Notes: a model not told the origin generated them from the letters alone. A stretch of 64,000 nt of DNA from Actinobacillus sp. GY-402 (GCF_014843355.1 NZ_CP062137.1:2394110-2458109); one strand, 5' to 3'. Positions 1 to 12,335 are shown, counted from the first letter of the stretch. Numbers and translations: made by a program.

Positions 1-145
1 CGTTCGTAACGTACTTTCTAAAGCATACGGTTCAACTAACCCAATTAACGTTGTTCGTGCAACTATTGATGCACTTGCAAATATGAAGTCACCAGAAATG
101 GTTGCTGCTAAACGCGGTAAAACCGTTGATGAAATTTTGGGGTAA
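1..145 (+). CDS. rpsE: 30S ribosomal protein S5, C-terminal part (partial)
   Basis: Only the last 47 codons are in the window; the frame opens at base 2 and ends with TAA at 143-145. The peptide contains [14 protein letters not shown] and ends in [11 protein letters not shown], which is the conserved C-terminus of S5, a small-subunit protein near the decoding site involved in translational accuracy. It is followed 6 nt later by rpmD and then rplO, the standard spc-operon order. The start lies outside the window. Confidence 0.93.
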   Translation, partial: VRNVLSKAYGSTNPINVVRATIDALANMKSPEMVAAKRGKTVDEILG

Positions 146-151
146 TTGATA

Positions 152-331
152 ATGGCTAAAACTATTAAAGTAACACAAGTTCGTAGTTCAATCGCTCGTT
201 TACCTAAGCATAAAGCTACGTTGCGTGGTCTTGGTCTTCGCCATATGCACCATACCGTTGAGTTAATTGATACTCCGGCGGTACGCGGTATGATTAACCA
301 AGTTTCATACATGGTTAAAGTGGAGGAGTAA
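152..331 (+). CDS. rpmD: 50S ribosomal protein L30
   Basis: A 59-residue protein beginning [14 protein letters not shown], the usual length and opening of bacterial L30. An in-frame TTG at 146 would add two residues, but the ATG at 152 matches the family start and leaves the rpsE stop clear. The protein belongs to the large subunit. It sits between rpsE and rplO with 4-6 nt gaps, so it is co-transcribed within the spc operon. Confidence 0.96.
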
Positions 332-335
332 GAGA

Positions 336-770
336 ATGCGTTTAAATACTCTATCTCCGGCTGAAGGAGCAAAGCATAGCGCTAAGCGTCTTGGTCGTGG
401 TATTGGTTCCGGTTTGGGTAAAACCGGCGGTCGTGGTCATAAAGGTCAAAAATCCCGTACCGGCGGTAAAGTTCGCCGTGGTTTTGAGGGTGGTCAAATG
501 CCTTTATACCGTCGTTTACCGAAATTTGGTTTTACTTCGAAAATTGCTGCGGTAACTGCAGAAATTCGTTTAAATGACTTAGCTAAAGTTGAAGGTAATG
601 TCGTCACTTTAGAAGCGTTGAAATCTGCGAATGTAGTTACTAAAGATATTCAATTCGCTAAAGTGATTTTAGCAGGTGAAATCAATACTGCGGTAACTGT
701 CCGCGGTTTACGCGTAACTCAAGGTGCTAAAGCAGCTATTGAAGCTGCTGGCGGTTCAGTTGAGGAATAA
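336..770 (+). CDS. rplO: 50S ribosomal protein L15
   Basis: A 144-residue protein with the Gly/Arg/Lys-rich N-terminal extension typical of L15 ([20 protein letters not shown], residues about 19-38) and the following [18 protein letters not shown] segment. L15 is a late-assembly large-subunit protein whose extended tail threads into 23S rRNA. It starts 4 nt after rpmD and ends 7 nt before secY. This is the conserved spc-operon arrangement that couples ribosomal protein and translocon synthesis. Confidence 0.97.
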   Translation: MRLNTLSPAEGAKHSAKRLGRGIGSGLGKTGGRGHKGQKSRTGGKVRRGFEGGQMPLYRRLPKFGFTSKIAAVTAEIRLNDLAKVEGNVVTLEALKSANVVTKDIQFAKVILAGEINTAVTVRGLRVTQGAKAAIEAAGGSVEE

Positions 771-777
771 TTAATAA

Positions 778-2103
778 ATGGCTAAAAAACCAGGTTATCA
801 AAATAGAAGTACCCAAAGCGGTAGTAATGAACTAAAAGGTCGTTTGCTTTTCGTATTAGGTGCATTGATCGTTTTCCGTATTGGTTCTTTCATCCCGGTT
901 CCTGGTATTGATGCAGCCGTATTAGCCCAATTGATTGAGCAGCAAAAAGGCACCATCATTGACATGTTTAATATGTTTTCTGGTGGTGCTTTAAGTCGAG
1001 CATCTATTTTTGCATTGGGAATCATGCCGTATATTTCGGCATCGATTATTATCCAGCTCTTGGCAACAGTCTCTCCTACATTGGGTGAATTGCGTAAAGA
1101 AGGTGAGAGCGGACGTCGCAAAATTAGTAAATATACTCGTTATGCGACTTTAGGTCTTGCTACTTTGCAGGCAATCGGGATTTCAACAGGTTTACCTAAT
1201 ATGCTTCCTGGGTTAGTTCCTAACTTAGGATTCGGTTTTTACTTCACTGCTGTGGTTAGCTTAGTCACAGGCACCATGTTTTTAATGTGGTTAGGTGAAC
1301 AAATTACCGAACGTGGCATTGGTAACGGAATTTCCCTAATCATTTTTGCTGGTATTGTGGCTGGATTGCCATCTGCTATTGGTCAAACAATTGAGCAGGC
1401 GCGTCAAGGGCAAATGCATCCTCTGGTTCTTTTGTTAATTGCTGCGGTTGTTTTTGCGGTGACTTATTTTGTTGTCTTCGTGGAGCGGGGACAAAGACGT
1501 ATTAAAGTTGAATATGCTAAACGTCAGCAAGGTCGACAAATTTTAGGTGGGCATTCAACTCATTTACCATTAAAAGTGAATATGGCAAGTGTTATGCCGG
1601 CTATTTTTGCTTCAAGTATTATTTTGTTTCCAGCAACATTAGTGTCTTGGTTTGGTGAGAGTTCTAGCCTTGAATGGTTAACAAATCTTTCGATGATGTT
1701 ACAACCGGGTCAACCTATTTATTTGATTGTTTATGCTATAGCAATCATGTTCTTCAGCTTTTTTTACTCTGCAATGCAATTTAATCCTCGTGATACAGCA
1801 GATAACTTAAAAAAATCTGGCGCATTTATACCCGGAATTAGACCAGGAGAACAAACTTCACGTTATATCGATAAAATTATGACCCGTCTCATATTGATCG
1901 GCGGTCTGTATGTCGTTTTCGTGTGTTTGGTTCCGTACATTATGATGTCAGCATGGAATGTTCAATTCTACTTTGGTGGTACGTCTTTGTTGATCGTCGT
2001 AGTGGTTATTATGGATTTCATCGCTCAGATTCAAAGTCACTTGATGTCAAGTAAATATGAATCTGCGTTGAAAAAAGCAAACCTTAAAGGTTTTGGACAA
2101 TAG
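778..2103 (+). CDS. secY: Sec translocon channel subunit SecY
   Basis: A 441-residue polytopic inner-membrane protein, close to the 443 residues of E. coli SecY, with about ten hydrophobic segments. Family landmarks are visible: the N-terminal [40 protein letters not shown] in the plug/TM2 region, [16 protein letters not shown] in TM4-5, and the C-terminal tail ending [10 protein letters not shown]. It forms the protein-conducting channel with SecE (encoded at 41.7 kb here) and SecG. It lies at the end of the spc operon, 7 nt after rplO and upstream of rpmJ. Confidence 0.98.
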   Translation: MAKKPGYQNRSTQSGSNELKGRLLFVLGALIVFRIGSFIPVPGIDAAVLAQLIEQQKGTIIDMFNMFSGGALSRASIFALGIMPYISASIIIQLLATVSPTLGELRKEGESGRRKISKYTRYATLGLATLQAIGISTGLPNMLPGLVPNLGFGFYFTAVVSLVTGTMFLMWLGEQITERGIGNGISLIIFAGIVAGLPSAIGQTIEQARQGQMHPLVLLLIAAVVFAVTYFVVFVERGQRRIKVEYAKRQQGRQILGGHSTHLPLKVNMASVMPAIFASSIILFPATLVSWFGESSSLEWLTNLSMMLQPGQPIYLIVYAIAIMFFSFFYSAMQFNPRDTADNLKKSGAFIPGIRPGEQTSRYIDKIMTRLILIGGLYVVFVCLVPYIMMSAWNVQFYFGGTSLLIVVVVIMDFIAQIQSHLMSSKYESALKKANLKGFGQ

Positions 2104-2129
2104 TCCAGTTTGAATAAAAGGGATAAGCA

Positions 2130-2243
2130 ATGAAAGTTCGTGCTTCCGTAAAAAGAATCTGTCGTAACTGTAAAATTGTTAAACGTGAAGGTGTTGTACG
2201 TGTTTTATGTACCGACCCTAAACATAAACAACGTCAAGGTTAA
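2130..2243 (+). CDS. rpmJ: 50S ribosomal protein L36
   Basis: A 37-codon gene reading [20 protein letters not shown] then [17 protein letters not shown]. It has the zinc-ribbon ligands Cys11, Cys14, Cys27 and a His near residue 32, so this is the zinc-binding (C+) form of L36. A weak Shine-Dalgarno (AAAAGGGAT) precedes the ATG. It is the last gene of the spc operon, as in E. coli, followed by the alpha-operon leader. Confidence 0.95.
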
Positions 2244-2270
2244 TCGATAAATATCTTGCAAAGAACAAGT

Positions 2271-2289
2271 TGAGCAGTTATACTGCTCA
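2271..2289 (+). terminator. Hairpin after rpmJ (weak terminator or processing signal)
   Basis: TGAGCAG-TTATA-CTGCTCA is a perfect 7-bp stem with a 5-nt loop, 28 nt after the rpmJ stop. No long T-run follows (CTCATTTATG), so it may be a partial terminator or mRNA end-stabiliser between the spc and alpha operons rather than a strong stop. Confidence 0.4.
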
Positions 2290-2303
2290 GCTCATTTATG
2301 TCC

Positions 2304-2425
2304 TTGACATACTGTTTGAGTATCCTGAAACGGGCTTTTCAAGATCAGTATGTCAAATTAGTTAAAATATAGGAGTGCATAGTGGCCCGTATTGCAGGCA
2401 TTAACATTCCTGATCATAAACATGC
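2304..2425 (+). promoter_or_regulatory. Alpha-operon leader, S4-binding translational control site
   Basis: The leader contains GTTTGAGTATCCTGAAACGG, then GGCTTTTCA, and then AGGAGTGCATAGTGGCCCGT across the rpsM start. This is nearly the same as the E. coli alpha-operon ribosome-binding site, where ribosomal protein S4 stabilises a pseudoknot that traps the ribosome. Here an 11-bp perfect stem (TTGACATACTG at 2304-2314 with CAGTATGTCAA at 2346-2356) encloses the loop. The start codon is GTG and the leader extends into the first codons of rpsM. Regulation by S4 (gene at 3173) is established for the family and inferred here. Confidence 0.85.
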
Positions 2426-2738
2426 AGTAATTGCGTTAACAGCGATTTACGGTATCGGCAAAACCCGTTCACAAGCTATTTGTGCAGCGGCGGGTATTGC
2501 TGAAGATGTGAAGATCAGCGAATTGTCTGAAGAGCAGATTGATAAACTGCGTGACGAAGTTGGTAAATTTACCGTTGAAGGTGACTTACGTCGTGAAGTA
2601 ACACTTAACATCAAACGTCTTTTAGACTTAGGTTGTTATCGTGGTTTACGCCATCGTCGTAGTTTACCGGTACGTGGTCAACGTACTAAAACTAATGCGC
2701 GTACCCGTAAGGGTCCTCGTAAGCCGATCAAAAAATAG
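2382..2738 (+). CDS. rpsM: 30S ribosomal protein S13
   Basis: A 118-residue protein with a GTG start placed by the AGGAG Shine-Dalgarno at 2371-2375. It opens [20 protein letters not shown] and ends with the basic tail [20 protein letters not shown], both diagnostic for S13. S13 sits in the small-subunit head and contacts the P-site tRNA and the L5 bridge. It is the first gene of the alpha operon, so its translation is the direct target of S4 feedback through the leader just upstream. Confidence 0.97.
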   Translation: MARIAGINIPDHKHAVIALTAIYGIGKTRSQAICAAAGIAEDVKISELSEEQIDKLRDEVGKFTVEGDLRREVTLNIKRLLDLGCYRGLRHRRSLPVRGQRTKTNARTRKGPRKPIKK

Positions 2739-2747
2739 TCGGGGTAA

Positions 2748-3143
<396 letters not shown>

Positions 3144-3172
3144 TCGGACATTAGGATAATTGGAGAAAGAAA

Positions 3173-3793
3173 ATGGCAAGATATTTGGGTCCAAAACTCA
3201 AGCTAAGCCGTCGTGAAGGCACAGATTTATTTCTTAAGTCTGGCGTGCGAGCTATCGATTCTAAATGTAAAATTGATACAGCACCTGGTCAACACGGTGC
3301 TCGTAAACCGCGTTTATCTGACTATGGTAGTCAGTTGCGTGAGAAACAAAAAGTTCGCCGTATCTATGGTATCTTAGAACGTCAATTCCGTAACTATTAT
3401 AAAGAAGCGAACCGTTTGAAAGGTAATACTGGGGAAAATTTACTGGTATTGCTTGAAGGTCGTTTGGATAACGTAGTTTATCGTATGGGATTTGCCGCTA
3501 CTCGTGCAGAAGCTCGCCAATTAGTGAGCCATAAAGCGATTATTGTAAATGGTCGCGTTGTAAATATCCCGTCTTTCCAAGTTTCAGTTGATGATGTGAT
3601 TGCAATTCGTGAAAAATCGAAAAAACAAGCTCGTATCAAAGCATCATTGGAATTGGCAGAACAAAAAGAAAAACCGACTTGGTTAGAAGTTGATTCTGCT
3701 AAAATGGAAGGTGTATTCAAACGTGTTCCTGAACGTTCTGATTTATCAGCAGACATTAACGAACATCTCATCGTTGAGCTTTACTCTAAATAA
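3173..3793 (+). CDS. rpsD: 30S ribosomal protein S4
   Basis: 206 residues, equal to E. coli S4. It begins [20 protein letters not shown] and contains the S4 RNA-binding domain ([20 protein letters not shown], around residues 93-112). It is a primary 16S rRNA binder that nucleates 30S assembly, and it is the autogenous repressor that should act on the leader at 2304-2425. A GGAGAAAG Shine-Dalgarno precedes the ATG. Confidence 0.98.
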   Translation: MARYLGPKLKLSRREGTDLFLKSGVRAIDSKCKIDTAPGQHGARKPRLSDYGSQLREKQKVRRIYGILERQFRNYYKEANRLKGNTGENLLVLLEGRLDNVVYRMGFAATRAEARQLVSHKAIIVNGRVVNIPSFQVSVDDVIAIREKSKKQARIKASLELAEQKEKPTWLEVDSAKMEGVFKRVPERSDLSADINEHLIVELYSK

Positions 3794-3825
3794 TAGTTAA
3801 AGCTTGAAAGCAAAGAGAGGATAAA

Positions 3826-4815
3826 ATGCAGGGTTCTGTTACAGAATTTTTAAAGCCGCACTTAGTTGATATTGAACAGATTAGTTCAACGCATGCTAAA
3901 GTGATTTTAGAACCGTTAGAGCGTGGTTTCGGTCATACTCTAGGAAATGCATTACGTCGTATTCTTCTATCTTCAATGCCAGGTTGTGCTGTAACTGAGG
4001 TAGAAATTGAAGGCGTGTTGCACGAATATAGTAGCAAAGAAGGTGTTCAGGAAGATATTCTTGAAGTGCTTTTGAACCTGAAAGGCCTGGCGGTTAAAGT
4101 TCAGAATAAAGATGATGTTTTTCTGACACTAAACAAATCTGGAATTGGCCCTGTTGTTGCTGGTGACATCACTCATGACGGTGATGTTGAGATTGTAAAT
4201 CCTGAGCATGTTATTTGCCACTTAACTGATGAAAACGCGTCGATTAGTATGCGTATTCGTGTTCAGCGTGGTCGAGGCTACGTACCGGCATCAGCGCGTG
4301 CACATACTCAAGATGAAGAACGTCCGATTGGTCGTTTGTTAGTAGATGCTTGTTATAGCCCAGTAGATCGTATTGCTTACAATGTAGAAGCAGCACGTGT
4401 GGAGCAACGTACTGACTTAGATAAATTAGTTATCGAGTTGGAAACGAACGGCACTCTCGATCCCGAAGAAGCAATTCGTCGTGCAGCAACAATTTTAGCA
4501 GAGCAGCTTGATGCATTCGTTGATTTGCGTGATGTTCGTCAGCCTGAAGTCAAGGAAGAAAAACCGGAATTTGATCCGATTTTATTACGCCCTGTTGATG
4601 ACTTAGAGTTGACAGTTCGTTCTGCTAACTGTTTGAAAGCAGAAACAATTCACTATATTGGTGATTTGGTACAGCGTACAGAAGTTGAGTTATTAAAAAC
4701 ACCTAATCTTGGTAAGAAATCACTTACTGAAATTAAAGATGTGCTTGCTTCACGCGGCCTATCACTGGGTATGCGTCTTGATAATTGGCCGCCAGCAAGT
4801 ATTGCTGAAGATTAA
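3826..4815 (+). CDS. rpoA: RNA polymerase alpha subunit
   Basis: 329 residues, equal to E. coli alpha. The N-terminal dimerisation/assembly domain has [20 protein letters not shown] (residues about 32-51). A linker follows ([20 protein letters not shown]). The C-terminal domain, with [20 protein letters not shown] and [19 protein letters not shown], binds UP elements and activators such as CRP. It assembles with beta and beta-prime, encoded at 46.5-55 kb of this window. It lies between rpsD and rplQ as in other gammaproteobacteria. Confidence 0.98.
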   Translation: MQGSVTEFLKPHLVDIEQISSTHAKVILEPLERGFGHTLGNALRRILLSSMPGCAVTEVEIEGVLHEYSSKEGVQEDILEVLLNLKGLAVKVQNKDDVFLTLNKSGIGPVVAGDITHDGDVEIVNPEHVICHLTDENASISMRIRVQRGRGYVPASARAHTQDEERPIGRLLVDACYSPVDRIAYNVEAARVEQRTDLDKLVIELETNGTLDPEEAIRRAATILAEQLDAFVDLRDVRQPEVKEEKPEFDPILLRPVDDLELTVRSANCLKAETIHYIGDLVQRTEVELLKTPNLGKKSLTEIKDVLASRGLSLGMRLDNWPPASIAED

Positions 4816-4831
4816 TTGGTCGAAAGATTAA

Positions 4832-5242
<411 letters not shown>

Positions 5243-5254
5243 TTCATCATAAAT

Positions 5255-5289
5255 TAAAAAAGCTCACAATTAATTGTGAGCTTTTTATT
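5255..5289. terminator. Intrinsic terminator of the alpha operon (bidirectional)
   Basis: A perfect 11-bp inverted repeat, AGCTCACAATT/AATTGTGAGCT (5261-5282), has AAAAAA on its left and TTTTTATTTT on its right. It can terminate rplQ transcripts on the plus strand and the convergent phosphoesterase transcript on the minus strand. Confidence 0.9.
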
Positions 5290-5316
5290 TTATTCCAATA
5301 TAAACGATTTCATAAT

Positions 5317-6000
5317 TTAACGATCGTCTATTCCTTTAATTAAATAATTCCCTGTTGAATCGGTCAAGCTTCTGAAACCTACATTGATTATCTCGAATTC
5401 GTTTCTGTTTAGTCCGTGATAATCAAAATTCTCATGGTGATGACCATGGAATACTTGTGTTACTCCCATTTGGTTCGCCAGATTATTAATGGCATAAAAA
5501 CCTGTGGGATGCGGTTTGGGCGCTTCGTGGCAAACTAAAATATCGGCCTGTTGTCGTTCCAGTATTTCTATATCCTGCGGAAAAATGGACGTTCTATGTC
5601 TCAACGGAACGCCGCCTCGCCAAAGTTTTTCCGGCGGGCAATATTGGCAAAAATGAATCGGGTCAAAATATAGCGGTTTGTTCGGCGGCATCCAAATTTG
5701 TCCGCGAAAAACACCGCCAAGTCCAGCAATGCGTTTTCCCTGAATTTCAACGACTTTTCCATGCAAATTACGCGTTTTCCATTTGCTGTTCCAAAGCGCA
5801 TCGAAGGCTGCCGGAGTTTTACTGTCATGATTCCCATGAATATACCAAATGTCGCACAATTCGCTGAGTTTATCTAATTCATCGGAATAGGTCAGTTGTA
5901 AATCGCCTAAAATTACTAATGCAATTTCTTCATCTTTTTTTTGCAGAAACGGATATAAATGATCGTAGCGGCCATGAGGATCGCCCGCGAAAAGAATCAT
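5317..6000 (-). CDS. Calcineurin-like metallophosphoesterase, substrate unknown
   Basis: A 227-residue soluble protein carrying the metallophosphoesterase metal-binding motifs in order: GDPHG (residues 6-10, a D-x-H), LGDLQ (about 31-35), HGNHD (about 55-59), VCHEAP in the middle, and FHGHHHENF near the C-terminus. The family hydrolyses phosphomonoesters or phosphodiesters with a dimetal centre. It starts only 8 nt after the nadR stop on the same strand, so the two are very likely co-transcribed. A role linked to NAD or nucleotide metabolism is therefore plausible but not shown. I do not recognise a named orthologue. Confidence 0.8.
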   Translation of the reverse strand: MILFAGDPHGRYDHLYPFLQKKDEEIALVILGDLQLTYSDELDKLSELCDIWYIHGNHDSKTPAAFDALWNSKWKTRNLHGKVVEIQGKRIAGLGGVFRGQIWMPPNKPLYFDPIHFCQYCPPEKLWRGGVPLRHRTSIFPQDIEILERQQADILVCHEAPKPHPTGFYAINNLANQMGVTQVFHGHHHENFDYHGLNRNEFEIINVGFRSLTDSTGNYLIKGIDDR

Positions 6001-6008
6001 AGCGCCTC

Positions 6009-7373
<1,365 letters not shown>

Positions 7374-7426
7374 TTATGTAATTTAATTCAATAAATAAAA
7401 TCGTTTTTTCGCCCTGTAAATTGCGC

Positions 7427-7432
7427 TATACT
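7427..7432 (+). promoter_or_regulatory. Probable -10 element for the ribB transcript
   Basis: TATACT (7427-7432) lies about 11 nt before the start of the FMN aptamer, a normal distance for a promoter feeding a riboswitch leader. The -35 is poor (a T-rich TTTTCG around 7406-7411), so the assignment rests mainly on position. Confidence 0.45.
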
Positions 7433-7442
7433 ATCGCCGCAT

Positions 7443-7618
7443 TCTCAGGGCAGGGTGAAATTCCCTACTGGCGGTCAAGCCCGCGAGCGTTTGTCGTAAG
7501 GCAAAGTCAGCAGATTTGGTGAAATTCCAAAGCCAACAGTTACAGTCTGGATGAAAGAGAATAAACCGTTTTGCGATCGTAAAACGGTCTTTCCCATTTC
7601 CCGCCCTGATTCTGGTAC
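7443..7618 (+). promoter_or_regulatory. FMN riboswitch (RFN element)
   Basis: The conserved RFN signatures appear in order: TCTCAGGGCAGGGTGAAATT, CCCTACTGGCGGT, CCCGCGAGCG, GGTGAAATTCC, and the closing CCGCCCTGATTCTGGTA that pairs back to the 5' strand. A variable stem ACCGTTTT/AAAACGGT sits at about 7565-7588. The element leads directly to ribB, 24 nt downstream. When FMN binds, expression of the riboflavin-synthesis gene is expected to fall. With the aptamer ending close to the ribB Shine-Dalgarno, translational control is plausible, but the mode is inference. Confidence 0.95.
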
Positions 7619-7641
7619 GATGTATTTACAAGGAATTTACT

Positions 7642-8277
7642 ATGAATCAGTCTTTATTTGCTCAATTCGGCACTGCCGAAGAGCGCGTCGTCAACGCAAT
7701 TAATGCGTTTAAACAAGGCAACGGTGTACTCGTTTTGGATGATGAGGATCGCGAAAACGAAGGGGATTTAATTTTCCCGGCGGAAACGATCACAACCGAA
7801 CAAATGGCAAAACTTATCCGTTTCGGCAGCGGTATCGTCTGTTTGTGTATTACGGACGAACTTTGTCGGCAGTTGGATTTACCGCCGATGGTGCAAAATA
7901 ATACCAGCGTAAATAAAACGGCGTTTACCGTGACTATCGAGGCCGCGCAAGGCGTATCCACCGGGGTATCGGCGGCCGATCGCGTGACCACGGTGAAAGC
8001 GGCGGTGGCGGACGGCGCCAAACCGTCGGATTTGCACCGCCCGGGGCACATTTTCCCTTTGCGTGCGGCGAAAGGCGGCGTGTTAACCCGTCGCGGGCAC
8101 ACTGAAGCCGCGGTGGATTTAGCCGTATTGGCAGGATATAAACCGGCGGGCGTCATTTGTGAAATTACCAATGACGACGGCACCATGGCTCGCGCGCCTC
8201 AGTTGATCAAATTCGCGCGGGAATTCGGTTATGCCGTGGTCACGATTGAAGATTTAGCGGCCTATCTGGCGCAATAG
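7642..8277 (+). CDS. ribB: 3,4-dihydroxy-2-butanone-4-phosphate synthase
   Basis: 211 residues (E. coli RibB 217), a stand-alone RibB without a fused RibA domain. Motifs include [20 protein letters not shown] (about residues 31-50), the acidic Mg-binding loop, and [16 protein letters not shown] with the catalytic His. It converts ribulose 5-phosphate to the four-carbon riboflavin precursor plus formate. The ATG follows AAGGAATTTACT. The FMN riboswitch upstream and a hairpin terminator downstream make it a single-gene unit. Confidence 0.97.
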   Translation: MNQSLFAQFGTAEERVVNAINAFKQGNGVLVLDDEDRENEGDLIFPAETITTEQMAKLIRFGSGIVCLCITDELCRQLDLPPMVQNNTSVNKTAFTVTIEAAQGVSTGVSAADRVTTVKAAVADGAKPSDLHRPGHIFPLRAAKGGVLTRRGHTEAAVDLAVLAGYKPAGVICEITNDDGTMARAPQLIKFAREFGYAVVTIEDLAAYLAQ

Positions 8278-8294
8278 CCATCTTCGTTTCAATT

Positions 8295-8340
8295 AAAGTG
8301 CGGGCAAAAATTCTTTCGTTTTTTTGCCCGCACTTTTTGT
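8295..8340. terminator. Terminator built from an inverted pair of variant uptake signals
   Basis: AAAGTGCGGGCAAAAA (8295-8310) pairs with TTTTTGCCCGCACTTT (8321-8336), a perfect 16-bp stem with a 10-nt loop. The G-for-T variant of the uptake core is used in both arms. It lies between convergent ribB and xylR, whose stop codon begins at 8341, and can serve both. Confidence 0.85.
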
Positions 8341-9519
8341 TTAATAAGCCGAAAATTGTTCTCTGAATTCTTTCGGCGTCTGCCGGTGTTCTTTTTTAAA
8401 TACCGCATAAAAATACTGCAATGACGGGTAACCGCAAATCTCCGCAATTTCCTGAATCGGTATATCGGTGAACTTCAGCATATTTTTGGCGCGATCCAGT
8501 TTTTCCTCATGAATGACCTGATGAATGGTTTTGTTCATTTCGGCTTTAAAGCGTTGTTCAAGATTGGAACGGGAAATGCGCAGGTGATCCAGCACTTGCT
8601 CGGTTTTTATTCCCTGAGTCGCGTGATGGCGAATATAATGCATGGCTTGAATAACCAGCGGATCGTGCAAAGAACGGTAATCTGTAGAGCGGCGTTGTTC
8701 CACCCGTACCGGCGGCACTAAAATCGGTGTTGAGGCGACGGCCTGTCCTTTTAGCAGCTGATCCAATAATTTTGCCGCCTGATAACCGATTTGATTGGTG
8801 CCTTGTACTACGGAAGAAAGCGATACGCGGGATAAATATTGGATGAGTTCTTCGTTATCGATGCCGATAATACAAAGTTCGTCGGGAACCGCGATGTTGA
8901 GATATTCGCAAGCCTGCAATAAATGTCTGGCTCGCGCATCGGTGACGGCAATAATTCCCGTATGCGACGGCAGATGGCTGATCCAATCGCAGAGTTTGGA
9001 TTGCACGGCAAGCCAATTATCGGAATGCGCCTGTTCGCCCAAATAAATATAGGTTTGATGACCGTAATCCCGCATGAGCCGCATGAAGGCGTTTTTGCGT
9101 TCCTGCGACCAATGCTTCGGCGTTTCGGCGGGCAACCCGTAAAAGGCAAATTGATTGATACCTTTTTGTTTTAAATGCAGGAATGCGGTTTCCACTAAGG
9201 CATCATTATCGGTCGCCACATAGGGATGATGAGGATAAAACGCAGGATTTTGATAAGAACCGCCCACCGCAATCACCGGAATGGCGGTATGTTCCAGCAT
9301 GGCGACTGTTTCCGGATCGTCAAAATCCGCGATAATGCCGTCAATTTCCAGGTGATGCAAACTTTCCTTTCGGTAAACGAAATCGTCTTCAATGAAAATA
9401 TTCCACAAACATTGCGATGCCTGAATATACTGCCCGACGCCTTCAATGACTTCCCTGTCATAGACTTTGTTGGCGTTAAAAAGCAGTGCGATACGATAAT
9501 ACTTATACTCGTTTGTCAT
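8341..9519 (-). CDS. xylR: Xylose operon transcriptional activator XylR (AraC family)
   Basis: 392 residues, the same length as E. coli XylR. The N-terminal two-thirds is a periplasmic-binding-protein-like sugar domain (RIALLFNANKVYDREVIEGV; VPDELCIIGIDNEELIQYLS). The C-terminal AraC domain has two helix-turn-helices (about 290-392), ending in IAEICGYPSLQYFYAVFKKE and RQTPKEFRE. With bound D-xylose the protein activates the divergent xylF and xylA promoters. It is last in the xylFGHR order, but a hairpin terminator separates it from xylH, so it may have its own promoter. Confidence 0.95.
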   Translation of the reverse strand: MTNEYKYYRIALLFNANKVYDREVIEGVGQYIQASQCLWNIFIEDDFVYRKESLHHLEIDGIIADFDDPETVAMLEHTAIPVIAVGGSYQNPAFYPHHPYVATDNDALVETAFLHLKQKGINQFAFYGLPAETPKHWSQERKNAFMRLMRDYGHQTYIYLGEQAHSDNWLAVQSKLCDWISHLPSHTGIIAVTDARARHLLQACEYLNIAVPDELCIIGIDNEELIQYLSRVSLSSVVQGTNQIGYQAAKLLDQLLKGQAVASTPILVPPVRVEQRRSTDYRSLHDPLVIQAMHYIRHHATQGIKTEQVLDHLRISRSNLEQRFKAEMNKTIHQVIHEEKLDRAKNMLKFTDIPIQEIAEICGYPSLQYFYAVFKKEHRQTPKEFREQFSAY

Positions 9520-9603
9520 TTGGATTCCCTGAACTGAAACAGGTTATTATCATAGCCAAATTAACGGATAAGAAAACGGATTTGTTGTCGGGATGTGATT
9601 TAG

Positions 9604-9638
9604 TTCAAAAAAATAACCGCACTTGGATAAAGTGCGGT
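9604..9638 (-). terminator. xylH terminator made of a close inverted pair of uptake signals
   Basis: ACCGCACTT (9616-9624), a 5-nt loop, then AAGTGCGGT (9630-9638). Read on the minus strand, the 9-bp stem is followed by TATTTTTTTG, a proper intrinsic terminator for xylFGH. It sits between xylH (stop at 9664) and xylR (start at 9519). Confidence 0.75.
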
Positions 9639-9663
9639 CAAAAATTCGAAAGTTTTTTATCGG

Positions 9664-10791
9664 TTACATTTTTTTCTTGCTCATGGTATCCATCCATACG
9701 GCGAGTAATAAAATGGTGCCTTTGACGATATATTGCCAGAAAGTCGGCACGTCCAGCATGCTCATGCCGTTGTCCAATAAGGCGATAATCAATGCGCCGA
9801 TTACCACACCGAAAACGCTGCCGACTCCGCCGGCTAAGCTGGCGCCGCCGATGACACAAGCGGCGATGGCGTCCAGTTCGGCGTTTTGACCGGCGGAAGG
9901 CGCGCCGGCACCTAAACGGGCGCTTAAGATTAAGCCGGCGATGGCCACCATAAAACCATTAATAGAGAAAATGATCAGTTTTACTTTTTCCACATTAATG
10001 CCGGATAATCTCGCCGCGTCAATGTTGCCGCCGATGGCGTAAATATGCCGGCCGAACGCCGTTTTGCGGGCAATAAACATCCCCGCTACGGCCAAAACGG
10101 CGAGCAGCAATACCGGGAACGGAATACCGCGATAATCATTTAACAGGTAAATTGCACCTAATACACAAATGGCGAATAAGCCGTATTTCATGGTTTCTTT
10201 TCCCGCGTTAGGCACGGTCAAATTAAGATTTTGGCGGGCTTTGCGTTGATAAGATCCCCATAACAGGAAGCAAACCACCGCAACAATACCTAAAACCATG
10301 CCCGTTGTATCGGATAAATAACCTTGCCCGATTACGGTCATTTCTTTACTGATGGGCGAAACCGTCGTACCGTTGGTCGCGCCGACCAGCATGCCGCGGA
10401 AAATCAACATGCCCGCCAGAGTAACAATGAAAGACGGGACTTTCCGGTATGCCACCCACCAGCCGGTACAAGTGCCGAATACTACGCCGGCGGCTAATGT
10501 CACGGCGACGGTTAAAGGCAACGGCCAGCCCCACCACACATCGGCGATGGCGGCAAAACCGCCCAATAATCCCATCATGGAACCTACGGATAAATCAATT
10601 TCGGCGGAGATAATCACGAAAATCATACCGATGGCTAAAATCCCCGTAATGGATGTCTGGCGCAATAAATTAGAAATGTTACGTGCGCTAAGATAGGCGC
10701 CGTCGGTCGCCACAAAGAAGAACGCCATAATCACCACGATGGCGATAAACATAATGTAAACCTGTAAATTTATGGATTTCAACTTAGTCAT
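9664..10791 (-). CDS. xylH: D-xylose ABC transporter permease XylH
   Basis: 375 residues, strongly hydrophobic with about ten membrane spans, belonging to the AraH/RbsC permease family. Family landmarks: [13 protein letters not shown] near residue 70, [28 protein letters not shown], and [20 protein letters not shown] near residues 320-340. It forms the membrane channel for xylose delivered by XylF and driven by XylG. Its ATG lies 3 nt after the xylG stop (10795), indicating coupled translation. Confidence 0.95.
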   Translation of the reverse strand: MTKLKSINLQVYIMFIAIVVIMAFFFVATDGAYLSARNISNLLRQTSITGILAIGMIFVIISAEIDLSVGSMMGLLGGFAAIADVWWGWPLPLTVAVTLAAGVVFGTCTGWWVAYRKVPSFIVTLAGMLIFRGMLVGATNGTTVSPISKEMTVIGQGYLSDTTGMVLGIVAVVCFLLWGSYQRKARQNLNLTVPNAGKETMKYGLFAICVLGAIYLLNDYRGIPFPVLLLAVLAVAGMFIARKTAFGRHIYAIGGNIDAARLSGINVEKVKLIIFSINGFMVAIAGLILSARLGAGAPSAGQNAELDAIAACVIGGASLAGGVGSVFGVVIGALIIALLDNGMSMLDVPTFWQYIVKGTILLLAVWMDTMSKKKM

Positions 10792-10794
10792 AGA

Positions 10795-12309
10795 TTACTC
10801 CTTAAGCGCCGCTTCCATCACTTGTTCCTGGGTTAAATTGTTATTGATTAAATCCGCTTTAATTCGTCCTTGATGCATGACCAATACGCGGTCGCTAATG
10901 CCCAGCACTTCCGGTAATTCGGATGAAATCACAATTACCGCCATTCCCTCTTGCGCCAATCGGTTGATTAATTTGTAAATTTCATATTTCGCCCCCACGT
11001 CGATGCCTCGGGTCGGCTCGTCCAGAATTAAAATTCGGGGATTTAGTAACAACGATTTCGCCAAAATGGCTTTTTGCTGATTGCCGCCGCTCAGGCGGCC
11101 AATGGCTAATTCCGGCGAAGAGGTTTTCACTTTTAATTTGGCAATGGATTGGTTGATCACGGTTTCTTCCAGGGCTTCATTAATCACTTTTCCGCCGAAA
11201 CAGAATTGTCTGAGAGAAGATAACGTAATGTTTTTCCCCACGCCCATAATCGGCACGATGCCGTGTTTTTTCCGATCTTCCGGAACCATCACGATTTGAT
11301 TTTTTATGGCTTCCGCACAATTACGGATTTTGACTTTTTGATTGCGAATAAAAATATCGCCCTGATATTTGCCTTGGTAAGAACCGAAAAGGCATTGCGC
11401 CATTTCGGTGCGCCCGGAGCCGACCAGTCCGGCGACGCCCAAAATTTCGCCGGTATGTAATTTGAACTTCGCGTTGTCGACCCGTTTAATATGAGTATTA
11501 ATCGGGTGCCAGGCGGACAGGTTTTCAACCCGCAGAATTTCTTCGCCGATTTGATGCGCGTCATGAGGATAAAGCGAAGTGATTTCACGCCCTACCATCA
11601 TGGTGATAATGTCATCTTCCGACATACCGGCGGCAGCTCGGGTGCCGATATGTTCGCCGTCCCGAATCACACAGATTTTATCCGAGATGGTTTTAACTTC
11701 ATTTAATTTATGGGAAATATAAATGCAAGCGATATTATGAGCGCTTAAATCTTTCACTAAATCCAATAAAATTGCGGTTTCTTTTTCCGTTAAGGAGGCG
11801 GTGGGTTCGTCCAGAATTAAAAGACGGACTTGTTTATTGAGGGCTTTAGCAATTTCCACCAGCTGTTGCTGACCTAATCCCAGTTCGCCGACTTTAGTAT
11901 TCGGGTCGATATCCAACTGTACTTGCTCTAACATGGTTTTGCAGCGTAAATACATTTCGTTGTCGTCGGTCATGCCGGATTTCACCATTTCATTGCCTAA
12001 AAACATGTTTTCAAGCACGGTCATGTTTTTGACCAGGGTTAATTCCTGGTGAATGATGGAAATGCCTTTTTCTTCCGTGTCTTTAATTCCTTTGGCGATT
12101 AAGGGTTCGCCGGAAAAATAAATTTCCCCGCTAAAATCGCCGTGCGGGTAAATTCCGCATAATACCTTCATCAAGGTGGATTTGCCCGAACCGTTTTCAC
12201 CGCATAAAGAGAGAATTTCCCCGGTCTCTAACGAAATGGAAATATTATGTAATGCGGTTACATCACCGAATTTTTTGGTGATATTTTTCATTTCTAATAA
12301 TTGAGCCAT
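10795..12309 (-). CDS. xylG: D-xylose ABC transporter ATP-binding protein XylG
   Basis: 504 residues made of two tandem ABC domains, as in other monosaccharide importers. The first has Walker [10 protein letters not shown] (about 37-45), signature [13 protein letters not shown] and Walker [13 protein letters not shown]. The second has the degenerate P-loop [10 protein letters not shown], signature [13 protein letters not shown] and [20 protein letters not shown]. It energises XylH. It lies 87 nt downstream of the xylF stop, a gap holding an uptake-signal hairpin. Confidence 0.96.
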   Translation of the reverse strand: MAQLLEMKNITKKFGDVTALHNISISLETGEILSLCGENGSGKSTLMKVLCGIYPHGDFSGEIYFSGEPLIAKGIKDTEEKGISIIHQELTLVKNMTVLENMFLGNEMVKSGMTDDNEMYLRCKTMLEQVQLDIDPNTKVGELGLGQQQLVEIAKALNKQVRLLILDEPTASLTEKETAILLDLVKDLSAHNIACIYISHKLNEVKTISDKICVIRDGEHIGTRAAAGMSEDDIITMMVGREITSLYPHDAHQIGEEILRVENLSAWHPINTHIKRVDNAKFKLHTGEILGVAGLVGSGRTEMAQCLFGSYQGKYQGDIFIRNQKVKIRNCAEAIKNQIVMVPEDRKKHGIVPIMGVGKNITLSSLRQFCFGGKVINEALEETVINQSIAKLKVKTSSPELAIGRLSGGNQQKAILAKSLLLNPRILILDEPTRGIDVGAKYEIYKLINRLAQEGMAVIVISSELPEVLGISDRVLVMHQGRIKADLINNNLTQEQVMEAALKE

Positions 12310-12335
12310 AAAAACATCCTCGGATTTTGGGTTGA

